DNA from: Nautilus pompilius
Taxonomy: Eukaryota; Mollusca; Cephalopoda; Nautilida; Nautilidae
Direction of reading: 5' to 3'
NCBI GenBank assembly: GCA_018389105.1
Contig: JACATO010000933.1
Location: forward strand, 930,001-994,000
DNA length: 64,000 bases
The notes under the pieces were generated by a model. That model was not told where the DNA came from. It did no database searches and was given only the letters and a program-made list of their open reading frames with translations. Made by a program: the position numbers and the translations under genes. Position 1 is the stretch's first letter. Each line of letters opens with the position of its first letter. Of the stretch, positions 1-13,300 are shown piece after piece.

Positions 1-2800
1 CAACCAACCAGTGGGAAACAAAATTTGCTGCTTTAAGAAGTTTTTTTTTAAAGAAAGAGTCTTAAATTTACTAAGTTTTGACTGAGTCAGACGAGATGAC
101 ATATTTCATGTGATTCTTCAGAAACTTGATGCCTAATTCCTTGTTTCTGCCAATAATTAAGCCCCTCTCCTTTTTACCCAGTAACTGTAACACAGGCCTC
201 CTGCTGTCTGTCTCTGTCTGTCCAGATCAGTATCAAAATAGCTATTTGTAAACACCCCTGATTTAAAAATAACACTAGCAATGTTGATGCTGGACCCTAA
301 CCCCTCCCAACTATAAACTAATTAAAGCCAAAACGTTTTGTTCAGATGTTTTTTTTTTTTTTTAAATCAAAAGAAAAGGGTCTCCCTGGCATCTTTCTCA
401 CCCTTGCTAAGGGAGCTGTGGGAAAGAATTGGGTGTGAAGAAACTTAAGCAGGCCCACTGGATAGGGTTACTGATAACCAGCAGACAGAGATTCTCTCTC
501 CCTCCCCTACAAGGAGACCAGCAGATAAAATTCCAAGAAAGAACTCAGCAAGCCCCAAAAGAAACAACCACTGAATGAATATGGTTCACACACACTTTAC
601 ATGAAAGATGATATTCACCAGTGAAGACTTGCACCTCTCCACCCAGTATCCCTAAAATCAGAGTTGGGGGGTGTTAATTTTAAAGAGAGAGACTTTATAT
701 TTTAAAATCTGGATTCCAACATGCATTCATCAAATTTGGAAACACTTTCCAATCACAGACTAAAAATGTAAACAGTGCAAAATAAATAGATATAAAATTT
801 AAAAGTAGGGTGTGACAACAGTAAAAGGGAACAACATATGGAAGGAAATATTTCAGATCAGATTAGGGAGAAAAAAAAAAATTCCACTAATGCACTTGGG
901 AACTGAAGCCTACATTTAGCTCTAAGGGGAATCTCTGGAGTACACACCATATGTATGTTTTTTAAACAAATTTTATTTTATCCAGACCATTAAGTGATAA
1001 TCTTATTAAGTTGTACTTAAAAGAATAAGTATTAGTCATAATGCTATCTATAGGAAAGTACTGAAAGGTAGAGAGAATAACATTAAATATATTCACACTG
1101 AAACAAAAACAGCAAAACTGTTTGGTAGAACTCAAATGATGCTGTATCTATTACATCACTATATTATTAGTCTGTGGCAACTGTAGCATTCAGATTGGGA
1201 ATGGCAGCATCATTGAATCTGAAGGTTGCCAATCACAATACCATGATTATCATGGGAGGTAGTAGTTTTCACTAGAACCCTTCATCAAGAAGGTACATAC
1301 ACCAAACCAGACCAGTCCCAACTTGAGAAACTTAGCCCTTAACCTTAGTAGCCCAATAGTGTAAGGAACACACACTACCCTACTATGGCATGATAACGGA
1401 ATGACATCACCATTCCAGACTACAGAGCCATAGTAGTAAGTATTGGAAGGATGCACACGAGAAGCATAATAGCATTTCTTTTACATACTAATTGTTTGTT
1501 TTTTTTTATTTAAGCACAAATTGTTTCAAAAAAATAAAGAAAATATAAATTATTAATGTGAAGCAGAAACAATGTCATAACAGGGGAATCTAGCTTGTGA
1601 CTGACTCTCTTTTCTGATAACCATCAATGACACCAACAGTGAAAGCCCTGACCAGGCTAATATGAGGGTTCTACTAACCCTAACCTCACAAATTATAGAC
1701 AACTGACAGATCCAATACAGTCATCTGCTCTGGACTCATGATCTCACACAATGAGAAAACCACAATTTTGTGAATCAAATTGTCTAGTTTTAAGGGACAA
1801 AGGAGTGGTCAATGAGACAAACAGAAGTGATGCCATGGAAAATATAAGAACACAGAAGGAAGATGTAAATAGGAGTGAAGCAGGAAGGAAGTGACTCCCA
1901 TGCCATTTGGTGAAAACCTATGGAACCTAGTCCAACATTTGATACAGACAACTAAAAGTTGTCACCAGTGCACCTTTGGATTTACCAGTGACAACTGAAA
2001 AGAATCGCCTTTTGAACTTCCTGGCCTTCTCTGCCCAGCAGGCAGCTTGGAATCAGCAGCCACAGGGCTTTCGAGAACAGTAAGGCTTTGCTTGCATGAA
2101 AAATATGCAATCATGAGCACCAACCGAGCAACAGAAAACAATTTTTGGATATTTAAATATCAGTCAATTAACCAAGTTGTGAGGCTGCCTAGAAGGATAA
2201 AAAAAAAAAAGTGTTTGACCTCTCTCTACTGCGACCCTAATTTAGCTAGCAACTAGAAAATTTTGCTGGCCACCAAAGTTTTGGAAATTTTTGGAGCACC
2301 ATGCTTCATTTATAACTAACTATCAAAACTTAAACCCAATTAGTCCTAGCTCTTAACAGCCGCACACCGATTGGCCTTAATGATTCACCCTGACACGTGG
2401 ATAAACTGTGTCACTTGGTTTATGGATGCGAGAAACCACCCACCCAGTTTTATGTGAACCTGCGCAATTTACAAGTAACGAGTTCCAGTGTAGCCTTTTC
2501 ATTAATCACAAACTAGATGGAAAACCCACAAACGCGAAGCCTTCAAATCCATGTTGCAGCGAGAATAACCGACTGAATCACACCAAATGTTGGCATGTTA
2601 ACGCAGCTGGCCATAAAGAAACTAAAGCTTAGTTCTTGGTGGGGAAGGGGGGATAACTCTGCTGATCGTTAGTAATGGTGGTAAAATGTTCACCCACTTC
2701 ACTTACAGATTTTTCATTTTCCAAGATAAACGTTTGTCCACTTTTCAGTCTTTGTAACAAACGGTTAATTCCCCTGCCACACCACTTATTTTCCCAAGTA

Positions 2801-2879
2801 CCAGGGATGCTCAAATAAAACCAGAGTGGATACGATTATGGTTATTCCATTTTCAACTAATTAACTTGAACATCCCTGG
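2801..2879. mobile_element. Short MITE with CCAGGGATG termini
   Basis: A 79-bp segment with near-perfect terminal inverted repeats, CCAGGGATGCTCAA at the left and TTGAACATCCCTGG at the right, preceded by TA. It resembles a pair of mariner ends brought together with no coding interior. A related element lies at 61969. Confidence 0.6.
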
Positions 2880-5800
2880 ACAATCGTTGATAGATTTGGT
2901 AATTGTTTACTTAAATTTATTTTTTTTAAATGCTCCTATATAAAAAAAAAAATAATTGATTAACTGTGTAAAGGCAAAAGAAATAAGAAAGCACCTGATA
3001 AAATTCCTTAAAGAAAAAAAGAAGCTGGGTGGGGGAGACAACCCAGAAGATATTAGGTCAAAGGCCAACCTGTGTTAGCCTCAGCCCATATCAGCAGCAC
3101 TTAGTTGTCACTTAGTCAAAGCAGCTTTCACCTCCACCCATGGTAATCAGCACATTATACAAACCTATTTCATATCATTTTAAGTTTGGCATTACAAACA
3201 TCTTAAAAATGAAGCCATTATGAAAATAAAGACATTTGCCACCCTTAGGTTGCCACTTTGCCCGGTTGTGAAGCTCTGTGAATATCAAGAGCTAATCCGA
3301 AATGTATTTAATTACTTAAAAAATAAAAAAGATTTTTCTCCTTCCATTAACAAAAATAAGATTATATGAGTTACTAAAAATAAGTTCTGACATGGAAAGT
3401 TAATAAATTGCAAGCAGCAGCTGCTGTTTCATCTGCATCCTGATACCACCAGCAAAATAATTTAAATTCTATAAATAACGCACATGCTTAACCCTTGCAG
3501 TACGCCAAAGTCAATTAGGAGGAGCATAAACGTGTAATGAGGTTACTGTTAGGATCGATAACTACACTCCTCAAAAAGTTAAAAGCAAGAAAATATATCT
3601 TTAATTTCAATTTTCTTTTTTTATTGAATAATTTTAATATTTTCCACATTTCTCACATTTAGACAAAATTTTAAATTAAAAAAAAAATTTTCCTATATTG
3701 CAATTAATGCATTTTCAAAAACAAAAGAGCCATGTTTATACAATGTTGTGCACCAAACAACAGATTTTTATGAATTCAGTTTACACCAGTGATTTTAAAA
3801 ATACATTTTATCATCAGTGATACAAATGGGAATAAATTTGACATTAACCATCACTTGATATCAAATAGTCACTGCAACATGTGTATACACTGATTATATG
3901 ACATTTGAAAATTTCTGTATACTCCCTCTTCCAGATCATCTTCATCCCAGCTGTTTCATTAACCCTGAGATGCATGCTGAGTTATACGTAACATTTGTAA
4001 AGGCTATGGACTTTAAAAGACAGAATCTTGTATCACTATCAAAGGGTAATATAAACAATAAATAACATGCACATTTTTTAACTGAATGTTGGCATCTGGC
4101 TTTTAGATAATTATACACAGTAATGATTTGTCTGTGCAAAATGTTTGATGGTATGTTCACAAGAACCATCTGAACTTTAGTTGCTGCTTTTAGCATCTGT
4201 AAGAGTTGATGAGATATCTATCTATATTTATATTACTCATCATACACACAAACATGTTTGTGAAGGAAGCAAAATAATTTTAAAAAAGCAAATGACTTAA
4301 AGATTTAATTTAGACAATTTTTAAAGAGTTCATTTTTAGCCAAACAAAACAGCAGCACTTTTTAAAATGTCTGTTCTGCTACAACCAACATTATGCTGTA
4401 AGCTGAATTCTAAATGTTTCAGAATAACCTGGATATAGTGAATATGATCTTCAAGAAGAAAAATAATTTAGGAAAACATCAGTTGTAAAGTAGATTTAAT
4501 TTTAATAGAGACTGTTGTTGTTTCTGGTATATAAATGACTCAGCAATCTTTAAAATCTGTGGGCAAGTATCATTTAAAGAAAGCTCATATTTTGTACATG
4601 ATAGAGTAGAACTCGATCTCCACATCCTACAAGGAAACTTGCAGCAACGATTCTACCAATCCAACACAGTCCTGTAAATTACTCACTTAGTAGTCAGTGA
4701 GACCAATCCATCTTCCTGGAGAGGTTTCATGGCAGAGTGTTGCAGAAAGTAGCTCAGATTTTATTTTTATTTTAAGAAAACTGAGAATAAACAAACTTAA
4801 CTTTTTAACAGTCCATGAATCTTGGATGACTAGCTAAACCACATAAGAATTTGATCTGAACATGTAACAAAACAGGATATCACCATCAGACTACTTGGCA
4901 TAGACTGTAAATTCAGAGAGAGAAAATTAGGGCAGCTTACTTATCACATCTTACTTTAACTCCCACTAAAAAAAAAGAAGCTGCTTTTACAGAAATGAAG
5001 TCAAAGTATGAAACCAATTCAATTCACTTGGGTAAAAGTGAGATGGGCTTATACTTCAGAAAAGTGGGCAAAGCACTGTTCTACACCAGGCGTTATTGAA
5101 TAAAATTCTTCAAAAACAAAAATTAATTAATTACAAGTGCTGAACTTGAAAGTAGGAGACAATATATAATATGAAAGCAGATACAGAATTTAGGAACAAT
5201 TATCCAAACAATTCAGGAAAAATAAAAACCGTACACTATTACCATCTTGCTCTACATTTATTTGTAGTTTTGTGGCACTTACTGTTTTCTCTTTTCTCAC
5301 CAAACTTCTGCTACAGACAGATTACTGAGATACAACCAAATGGAGGTATTTATTTCTTGTAATGTAGAAACTCTATCCTATCTCAGGTTTCCTTACCGAC
5401 TCTGGCAGTCCACCTCCCTGTTCTTACTACTAACAACATCGAAAGTAAAACTGCCAGCAAGTACCTGGTGGCAAAAAGATCTGGAAATAAAATTATGGAA
5501 ATTACACACCAAAAGAGTTTAATATTAGAATCAAGTCAGAGAGAGAGGGAGGGAGGTTTATACTCAGGAAGTGACCACATTTCTTTCAGCTTTACAAAAA
5601 GCAGCCCCTTATACTCTAGTAGGGCTTACATTCTTGAGGATATGGATTTGTTTCTTCTGTGTATCTTTTTTTTTAAGTTTAAAATAAAAAATAAACAATG
5701 TATTTTTTTTTTTGTATTTTGTAACTTGGATTTTCCTTAACATATTCAAATTATTTCATGAATCAAAGAATTCTAAAAAAATAAACAAAAACAGAGTTAG

Positions 5801-7369
5801 TTAGCTTTCTCCATAATTCTAGGAGCATGAAGGAAAAGATGCTAAAAAACAAAACAAAAAAACTTTATTATAATTTATGTAGTTATCCACAAATATTAAT
5901 TCAGATATCTGTTATTATCCTTGTCCTCAAACTGACTAGGTAGTTTAATCTGATGCCAAACCACATGTGCACAATTACCAATTCCAAAGAGTCACACCAA
6001 ACTCCCTGAAACAACTAGGTCAACATGCCCTAGAGACTGATACTGTTTCACAAACTGCACACTTTTCCAGATGTGCTGAAATAATCCTCTACCTGATTGT
6101 TGGTCCACTATCTGGGAGGATTAATAGAGGCAAACAGATGGCACTGGCTAATGAAATCTGCCAATAGTGGCCAAGTTAACAAAAAGCTGATCTATCCATC
6201 TATCTAAATTGAACAGATCTGATGCAAGAGAACCAAACAAGTACCATTTCATAAACAGCCATGATTAGCTTTGCTAGCCCATAAAACTGGTGCTTAGCCA
6301 CTTCATTTCCAGGTTCCCATTGTTCCCTGTAGATTAAAGAGGCAGAAAAACCAGCAGCCTGAGCAAAGCTGAGGTAATTAGTCTTTCCAACTGATAAATT
6401 CTATTTCATTTTTTAGTCTATAATGCTAATTTTTTTTTTATTTACTTGATAAGTATTCCTTATTTCTACAGATTTCAGAAAACATTAACAGGCAGCTGTT
6501 TTGATGAACCACAAAACAACACATTCTATGGCACAAATTTTATAATTCTGATATGGTCTTTTCTTTTCTTTTTTTCAAAGTCCTTTTTTAAAATATATAT
6601 CTTAAAATAATTTTAAAAAAATTAATAAGTAAATTATACAGTATGTAATTTTCCAGGTGTAGTACATGGAAACAATAGTAAATAATATAAAACAGATACA
6701 TAACTGTCTGATTATCTTTGATGAATGATAAAGTAAAATACACAAATCTGATGGAAGAAAAAGGTTTGTATTGTTAGAAGCAAACCACAAAAAGTTTATA
6801 TATGTATAATTACAGTGTGCTCATTCATTAATGATCTAAAGCTATGTGGTTGTCGTAGGGAAGCCACAAGACCAGCAAACGATGCCGCCATGTTTAACAA
6901 ACATATTGTAAACTTCCCTTCATTTTTTTCTATCAAAATTTAAAAAAAATAAATTCTCGTTTTTTTTTCTTCTTTTTTTCAACAGATTACTTATTCTAGG
7001 ACTTCTTCCTGTTTCTCTAAGAGAGAGAGAATAACTATCAGACAGAAGATATAACAATTCAATAACCCCTGTTTGGAACATGCAGCAAAGTTCTCCAGTA
7101 TCATCAACAAGTGGTTGAGGTCAGATATAGATGAAGACCCCATTCATTGCCCGCTTTGCCAAGTAACATGTGTTTCTTTTAATTTGTACATTTTATTGTA
7201 ATCACTGCTCAAAGTATTATTTTGATAAAAAAGAAGGGGTCATTTTTCAGGATCACACCACCCCTTCTGGCCCAACTCTATCATTCCTATAAAACTAGAG
7301 AAACCTGCTCCTTTTTCTCTCTTGTCACACATCAGTTTTAACAATGGAAAGATAACCCTGGTGAGAGAA

Positions 7370-7600
7370 AGTAGTGCTACAGCTATCCACTAGGGCCCAT
7401 ATACTCCTGACTGTGGCAAGGAAATCCTTTCCAGATCTCTTCATTTTTAGACATGGGAAGAACCTGCCCCCAACCAAATGATTGTCTAGTGAAGAAGAGT
7501 GAATGAATTTTGGCCCCTGGCTAGTCTGCTCCTTTCTATTACCTACCTGTTGCTGACTGATAGTACAGGGATCATAAGAGTTCTCCCAAGAACTGAGCTG
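7370..7600 (-). repeat. SINE copy (window family A), minus orientation
   Basis: Read on the minus strand, its second half (CTTCCCATGTCTAAAAAT, then a GGATTTCCTTGCC block and a GCTGTAGCAC block) aligns with the copies at 30.7 kb, 38.5 kb and 49.3 kb. An exon-like stretch with GTAGGT on the minus strand at about 7549 lies inside it and is not a real exon. Confidence 0.5.
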
Positions 7601-8497
7601 ATAACAGATTTTGTGTTACTTGAAATATATCAAAGACTAAATAAAGAATTAAAATTTACCTATATCTGATATATTTTGGTTGTTTTTTTTTTATTTAAAG
7701 AAATATTCTTTCAAAAGCAGGGTCTTACAAGAAGGAAAAAGAACAAATAGAAACTAAAACATTCTAACAAGAGATTACTGTCACGTCGAACACTGTATAG
7801 TACAGGTACAAGACTAGTGGCGTGCGTCTCAAGAGGGTTAGTTCATGTGGAATCTATGAAAATGATTTAAGAACCCTGACCAATCAACTGGCTAGTCCAC
7901 GGTTCTGGCAGACAATAATAAAAGAAAGAAAAGAAATCCTCCAATGACTGTATAATTGACAGACTACCATTTTCATTTATTTCTACTCATCGTAAAACTT
8001 AGAAGAAAGAATGTGATCCCAAATAGTTCATCTTTAATTTTTTTTTTTTGGCCAGTGGTTAATAATTCATTTTCAATTAGTTAAACTTGGGAACCAGAAT
8101 TTCTGCCATAATCAATACGATGAAAACACGTTAGAACCAAGGATGCTGTGGTGACAGACTGCAAATTATAAAACAGGATCTACAGTAATTCCGCATCTTT
8201 TATCACTATAAACAAGCTGATAAGCTGTTTTACCTATCAGCAACAAAATGAAAAAAAATATTCACTTAACCTATAAGTTAACCTTTAACTAGAAGAAAAA
8301 CAAGAAATGCTATATTCCATTTTAAATATTTAAAGCATTCTGCTAAAAATTGTTAACCTAAATATCTGAAATGTTACTACATTTAATGGTATTATTAGTA
8401 GCTCAGCAGAGAATGACATCATATTTAAATGAGGGGGAGAGACTGGATGCACAGCTGCAAATAAACCTTATGGATTTGTCCTAGTAAAATTCCAAAG

Positions 8498-8559
8498 ATA
8501 GAGAGAGAGAGAGAGAGGAAGGAAGGAAGGGAGGGAGGGGGGGGGGAGAGAGAGAGAGA
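8498..8559. repeat. GA / GGAA / G-run simple repeat
   Basis: A run of GA dinucleotides, then GGAA and GGGA units, then nine or more G residues, then GA again. Purine-only on one strand, about 62 bp. Confidence 0.9.
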
Positions 8560-9570
8560 TGACACTTACATAAAAGCATCAATAATACACACATTATTAT
8601 TACCTTTAAAGCATTTATCAAAAACTGTAAGAAAATATATATCTATCTATTTACATGTGATAACTTGTTATTTCCTCTCTAATAAAAACAAACTTTCAGC
8701 ATATCTACAAAATCTTCAGTTATCAACTTTCATTACTGGTTCTAAATTAAAGAAAAGTAGAAGTCAAAATCAATTGAAATTCCTTTTAACTTCTAGTTAA
8801 TAGATACCACCCTAGATTCCCAACTAAAACTTCACATGAGCCTCATTTTAAACTGGTAAATACATTTAATTTTTTTTAAAATTCATTTAAAGTTGGTTTC
8901 ACCCCCATTTGAAATGGTTCCTGTCTAAGTAGTCTGTTGTGGCTAAAAGACAAGTGAGTTAGATTTGCACATGAGAATTTGAACAACAACTTGAATGGAC
9001 TGATGATCTGAGACTGGGTTGAGCAGCAGATGTAACAAAGGACCATCTCTGTTAAACATGCAATTACATATTTATTAGTGTAGTCAAAGTGATTAAGTAT
9101 GTAAGCAATTATAAATTCAGTTTTACAGGCTATTACCAGGTAAAATTTGAAAGCAACTCAATTGCATATTCTTGCAATATGCACGTAACAACCAACTGAC
9201 AGGAGACATATTTCATCTGGTGAGGAGCAAATGGTTTGATGCTGCAAGGAACCATTTGTGCAAATGAGTAAGGAACAGAACAAATATTCATTTTCTTCAC
9301 AGTCAAGAAAGAACTTAGAAATCTGCTGGTGAGAAGTTGGATGACCAAATCAAACCAAAAATTTCAAAAATCTATTCTAGTTTATCAGGTGTTTCTTCCT
9401 TTATTATTTCCAAAAAACGTCCACCCATACAAGGTAATAATAAAACTGTTAGGAGACAGGTGTAGCAGTAGTTCTACCTAGCTGCCTCTGGAAGGTAAAG
9501 CAGATACCCAGTTAAGAAAAATTTTTATCTTCATTTCTTTTGTCAAGAACCCTTAATTACGAAAACTCAG

Positions 9571-9800
9571 GCCCCGTGGTGTGATGGATTAAGAGTTAGC
9601 AGCAACCTTCTCTTCAGTCACAGGTGTTTGACAAAGATGGTCTTGAGGTACATGCAATCAATCAAATTCCATTCCAAGTTAAATATCCTGGCTATCCAAT
9701 AAACAGGACCCCTCAAGCCACTAAAAACAAACCAGACAGACAGATGCTGTCTGAAGGCACCTGTCTTCACACCTATCGAAATCTAATTAGGGTTATAAAG
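9571..9800 (+). repeat. tRNA-derived SINE-like repeat
   Basis: The head CCCGTGGTGTGATGGATTA resembles a tRNA A-box and is followed by a B-box-like GTCACAGGTGTTTGAC. The body is not similar to family A by eye. No other copy in the window was aligned with it. Confidence 0.35.
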
Positions 9801-10567
9801 ATTCTACATTAAAACCGTCACCAGACCAGCAGCACCACTCCCGTCATGATGGTCCACCGGTCGCAGAGTCTGGCTAACCAAGATGATTTGTCGCTCTCTC
9901 TCTCTCGATAAAATTTTGGGGCCCCAAAACGACTACCTGACAAAACTAATCGCCATGAATCACTACCCCCACCCCCACCCCGGGGGGTGGGGACGGAAAT
10001 ATCCAACTAGAGCAGTTGCAGCTCTACGAGAGAGAGCTTTAATCTTTGTGAAGCTGTCTCGGCTGATAAAGGAAACTGCAAGCTTCTTGTCGTCCTTCAG
10101 TTAAAATGGGGTGTTTTTTAGTCGCCTGGGTTCTGTCTAGGTGCGTGGGTTTCCACTCGTCCGTTCCCGGAAGCCCCACCCTTTAACTCCGCCGGGTATC
10201 ACGACTCGGGGACGGGCACTCGAGGGTCGGCCAAACTTAACTCTACTTTGTCTGCATGTCGTCACTCGGATTAGCTCGAAGATCTACTGAACCCAGGAAT
10301 CGAAGGGGGTTCGGGAAAATTACCACCACAATAACGTTTAGAGATCGCCGGATCTCCTTCCTCCCCCCCCCCAGGGGGGAACCAGCGCCCGGTCGACTCC
10401 CGGTGCAGGTCCCCTTAATCCAAAAATTGTCTTTTAACACAATCTGACTATAGAGGGTTAGGGTGCAAGACAGCGCCGCAGATGGGTCCATTCTTTGTTT
10501 ATATATAAAAAAAAAAAAAACTGAAAAGGGGACTACCGGTCCCTTTACGCCAGAGGGCGGCACTTAC

Positions 10568-10808
10568 TTGGCAGATCCTTTTCCAGCGCGAAGTCGTCGG
10601 AGAAGAACCACCTACAGTTGTCGGTCCCGTGGCTGGTGCAGTAGAGCCACAGGCCGCAGTCGCAGTTCCCGAAATTGCAGTTGCACACGGACTTCGAGAG
10701 AGACAGAAGTGGGTAACTGAGCCAGTTAGGGGTGGCGAAGGAGACGATGGTAGCCACCGTGGTCACCAGCACGCACAAGATGGACGTGACCAGGAGACAC
10801 GAAGCCAT
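10568..10808 (-). CDS. Claudin/PMP22-superfamily four-TM protein, first exon (partial gene)
   Basis: ATG 10808-10806 opens an 80-residue exon ending in phase 1 at a consensus GTAAGT donor (10567). It starts MASCLLVTS with a hydrophobic first membrane segment (about 5-25), then SFATPNW and an extracellular loop carrying the claudin-superfamily signature W...GLW..C...C (Trp 29, Gly-Leu-Trp 52-54, Cys 57, Cys 65) and extra cysteines. Proteins of this class are four-pass membrane proteins of cell junctions or channel-associated subunits. The remaining three membrane segments must lie on later exons to the left, which I could not identify. A GTG upstream in frame was rejected as the start because the ATG begins just before the membrane segment, as is usual for the family. 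Exact orthology unknown. Confidence 0.8.
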
Positions 10809-12060
10809 TTTCCCGAATGTCGCGAGAAGGCTGGCGTAGTGTGTCACCCTTCCGCTGGTCAGCCGGGGGACGAGTCGACACCGAGGTTCCTCAGCTTCCT
10901 CCTCCTCCTGCCAGCGTCAACTCTATCCCGGGGTCAGCAGCGGTGAGAAGCCCTAACTAACCCCCGCAACAGAAAGAGAAGGCGACGGACTCCTCCTCCT
11001 CGCCGACCTCTTCCCGGCAGTAAACAACAGCGACGATAAATAAATATCCAAGACCCCCCTCTTTACAAACCCGTTCCCCCTTTTCTTCCTTCCTTCCTCC
11101 CTCCCCCTTCTGTACGGCTCAGTGTCTCAGCCGAGCAGCGACGAGACGGACTACCACTGGAATGGTTCGGTCCGACTACACATAATCGCATCCCTCAGTC
11201 ACATGACTTGGTGTTGTTGTTCTGAATTTCCGCGTTGAGGGGTCGTATAGAAGCCAATATAGTGACACGCGGGGGGGGGTCATATAGAAACCTCCAGCGA
11301 GAGGGCGCTCGCGATTTTGTTGTTGTTTTTTTTTAAAGGAAAAGAACAACAACAACAAAACTAATCGGACGGAGGCCGGTATAATGAAATCACTGTCTAC
11401 TGCATGGAGGCGCCTGCTTCGCGAAAACGACTTTTTATCTGTCCGACGAACGCTCGCTCGCCAACCATGAATAATTAATAAGGGGAAATGGATTCTTTCA
11501 TGGGGACAGCCGAACCGAACATCGCGGACTGATACGGGCGAAATGGATTTCCGGAAATCTCCTTACCGGAATCCGGAGCTGATTAACTTTGCTCTAAAAT
11601 ATCGGTTTTCCCCAGAGAATTCGTTTCCTTTGCAGGAAATCGGGAGAAACTTTAATCTCTGGTGCCGTACTTTTCTCACGGGTTCACGCCGCCGCCTCCT
11701 TCTCTCGTCCCGCTCAGGAATTTTGTTTATTATTGCTACCATCACCACCACCACCATCACTGTTACCATGCCAACTGACCTGCAGATTTACGAACAGGAG
11801 CAGTTATCGACAGTATCTGAAATACTAATTAGGGGACGATCGTTATAAGCGTATTGTTTTAATTAAAAACGTTCACCGATTGGCTGCAATCGAAGCAGAG
11901 GTGCTGCAGGCGCGAGCTCTCCGGTGGAACCACCTCGTCTAATGGCGACCGGAAACATGGATAATATTATAGAGAGGGCGCGAGCTGTGCCGTCGATCGA
12001 GCATCGGCGCCATCTTGGACAGTTACAACAGCAGCATTGGGCATGTTGAGAGTTGATGAC
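10809..12060. promoter_or_regulatory. CpG-rich promoter island of the claudin-like gene
   Basis: GC- and CpG-rich sequence upstream of the claudin-like start, in contrast to the AT-rich surroundings. TGTCGCGAGA at 10818-10827 is a near match to the TCTCGCGAGA element also found twice in the PRPF4B/GABARAPL2 promoter. A CCATCTTGG near 12010 (reverse CCAAGATGGCGCC) resembles a YY1 site and could mark a second start site. No TATA box is evident near the first exon. Confidence 0.6.
11942..12052 (+). other. Possible short plus-strand reading frame in CpG island
   Basis: MATGNMDNIIERARAVPSIE and 16 more residues before a stop, opening at an ATG with CTAATGG context inside the island. I do not recognise it. 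It may be the start of a divergent transcript, an upstream ORF, or chance; no convincing donor site was found inside it. Confidence 0.2.
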
Positions 12061-13300
12061 TGATCGACCGAGGACAATAAATTCGAGTGAGCAGACGATG
12101 CTTTAATCTTCTGGTAACAACCCTCGGACGCCGGGTACCCTTTTTAAGGGACTGATATCAGAAGCGGGGGGAGGGGATAACTTTTGGGGGCAAATAAGAT
12201 TTCTTTGTAACGTTGATGCATCTGTAAAACACTACCTTTGCAGATAAGTTCGCATTAACAGCAGCAGCATCAGCAAAAGCCATTAATTGTGATGTAAAGT
12301 TGGTTGGTTGATGTTCCGAATTAAGGGATAGCATAAAAAATCAAAGAACACGTGATGAACAGATCTTTCGTTTCTCAAACAGACCAATTCCAGGGGCGAA
12401 AATGACCGTTCACTGATGCTGCCTCGACCTTTGAAGCATGTGGTCGCGCGATTTTCACCTGGATGATCAAACGAAATTTTTCTTCCTTTTAAACTTCATA
12501 ATTATAAATGGCGGGTTTGAAAGACTGGTAGAGGAATGGCGCTCCATTACTTCTTTTACACCAGCTCGAATGTGCACGCGGTAACCCTAACCCTTTAAAT
12601 CCTCCTCTCAGAGGTGAGATCTCGGTGCCGACTTCGCACCACCTGAATGTCCACTAACTCGTTTAAGCCGTCGGGGATAAATACGAGCCTCGGAACAGTG
12701 GACTACCTGCAACAACAACAACAACAACAACAAAGGAAGGGGGATCTACGACTCATCCCGCGGGGCCCACAGTATTATCACAAAAGCTTTCGTGAGCTCG
12801 AACCAATCCTGACAGATCGTCAAGGTACCGACATCCTTCAGCCCGCCACTCCCACCTTAAAACTATTCATTTACCTACACGAAAATCCGGTTCCACCCAC
12901 TGTTTTTTTTACTTCCGAATGAAATGAAAACGCGTGGTATGTTCTGTTGTTAGGCTGGCTCCAGTCGAGAAACGTCACCCACCCACAGCTAAATATCTCC
13001 TGCCCCCTACGGCTGTCGGTCTACCCCCAACCACCATTACTTCAGCCCCGTGTTTCAACTTTCTCTGGATAGAGCCTGATGCTTCTGTTCGCCAGAGAAA
13101 TAGGTTAAGGGCCATGCGTGCACTTAATTTATATAAAAATCTCAATAAAAATAGCGTAAATTTTTCACTAAAAAATCACCTACACGCACACACAAAAAAA
13201 ATAACTACATATTTCATTGATGCACAGGTAAGAAAGGTAAAACTAAATCTATCTAATAAAACGTCAAATTAAAGTGATGTCGAAAGGGTATGACTATCTA
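12061..13300. other. Right shoulder of CpG island; open frames of unknown meaning
   Basis: GC content falls gradually toward 13.1 kb. Two plus-strand open stretches occur (12647-12922, with a CAA repeat giving eight glutamines, and 12934-13272), neither matching a family I know. A GCACAG|GTAAGA at about 13228 could be a donor. This could be a divergent non-coding or lineage-specific transcript from the island. I see no stronger evidence. Confidence 0.25.

Larger units (their letters stand above)
1..10567. other. AT-rich presumed intron/downstream part of the claudin-like gene
   Basis: This stretch should hold later exons of the minus-strand claudin-like gene, or be one long intron with the rest outside the window. 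I found no exon with convincing membrane segments and matching phase. Recognisable contents are a small MITE (2801-2879), a SINE copy (7370-7600), a GA/GGAA repeat (8498-8559) and a SINE-like repeat (9571-9800). Otherwise I see only AT-rich sequence with short A/T runs. Confidence 0.5.

Noticed and set aside
4660-4760. Possible minus-strand terminal exon with a GTGAGT-like site
   Set aside because: No acceptor in a sensible position and no recognisable protein; a stop coincides with the supposed donor.
6840-6905. Small GC-richer patch with ATGGCGGCATCG on the minus strand
   Set aside because: Short, AT-rich surroundings, no donor site or family match; not enough for a gene call.
7540-7605. 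Exon-like stretch on the minus strand (acceptor TTATCAG, open frame SSWENSYDPCTISQQQ, donor GTAGGT) proposed as a claudin-like exon
   Set aside because: The downstream sequence aligns with the SINE family found elsewhere in the window, the frame has no membrane segment, and its phase does not suit the first exon.
10243-10563. Long open stretch overlapping the claudin-like exon on the same strand
   Set aside because: It lies downstream of the GTAAGT donor, is low-complexity and has no membrane or family signature.
12586-12598. Telomere-like CCCTAACCCT motif, with similar short ones at 290, 10456 and 24770
   Set aside because: At most two units each; chance occurrences rather than an interstitial telomere array.
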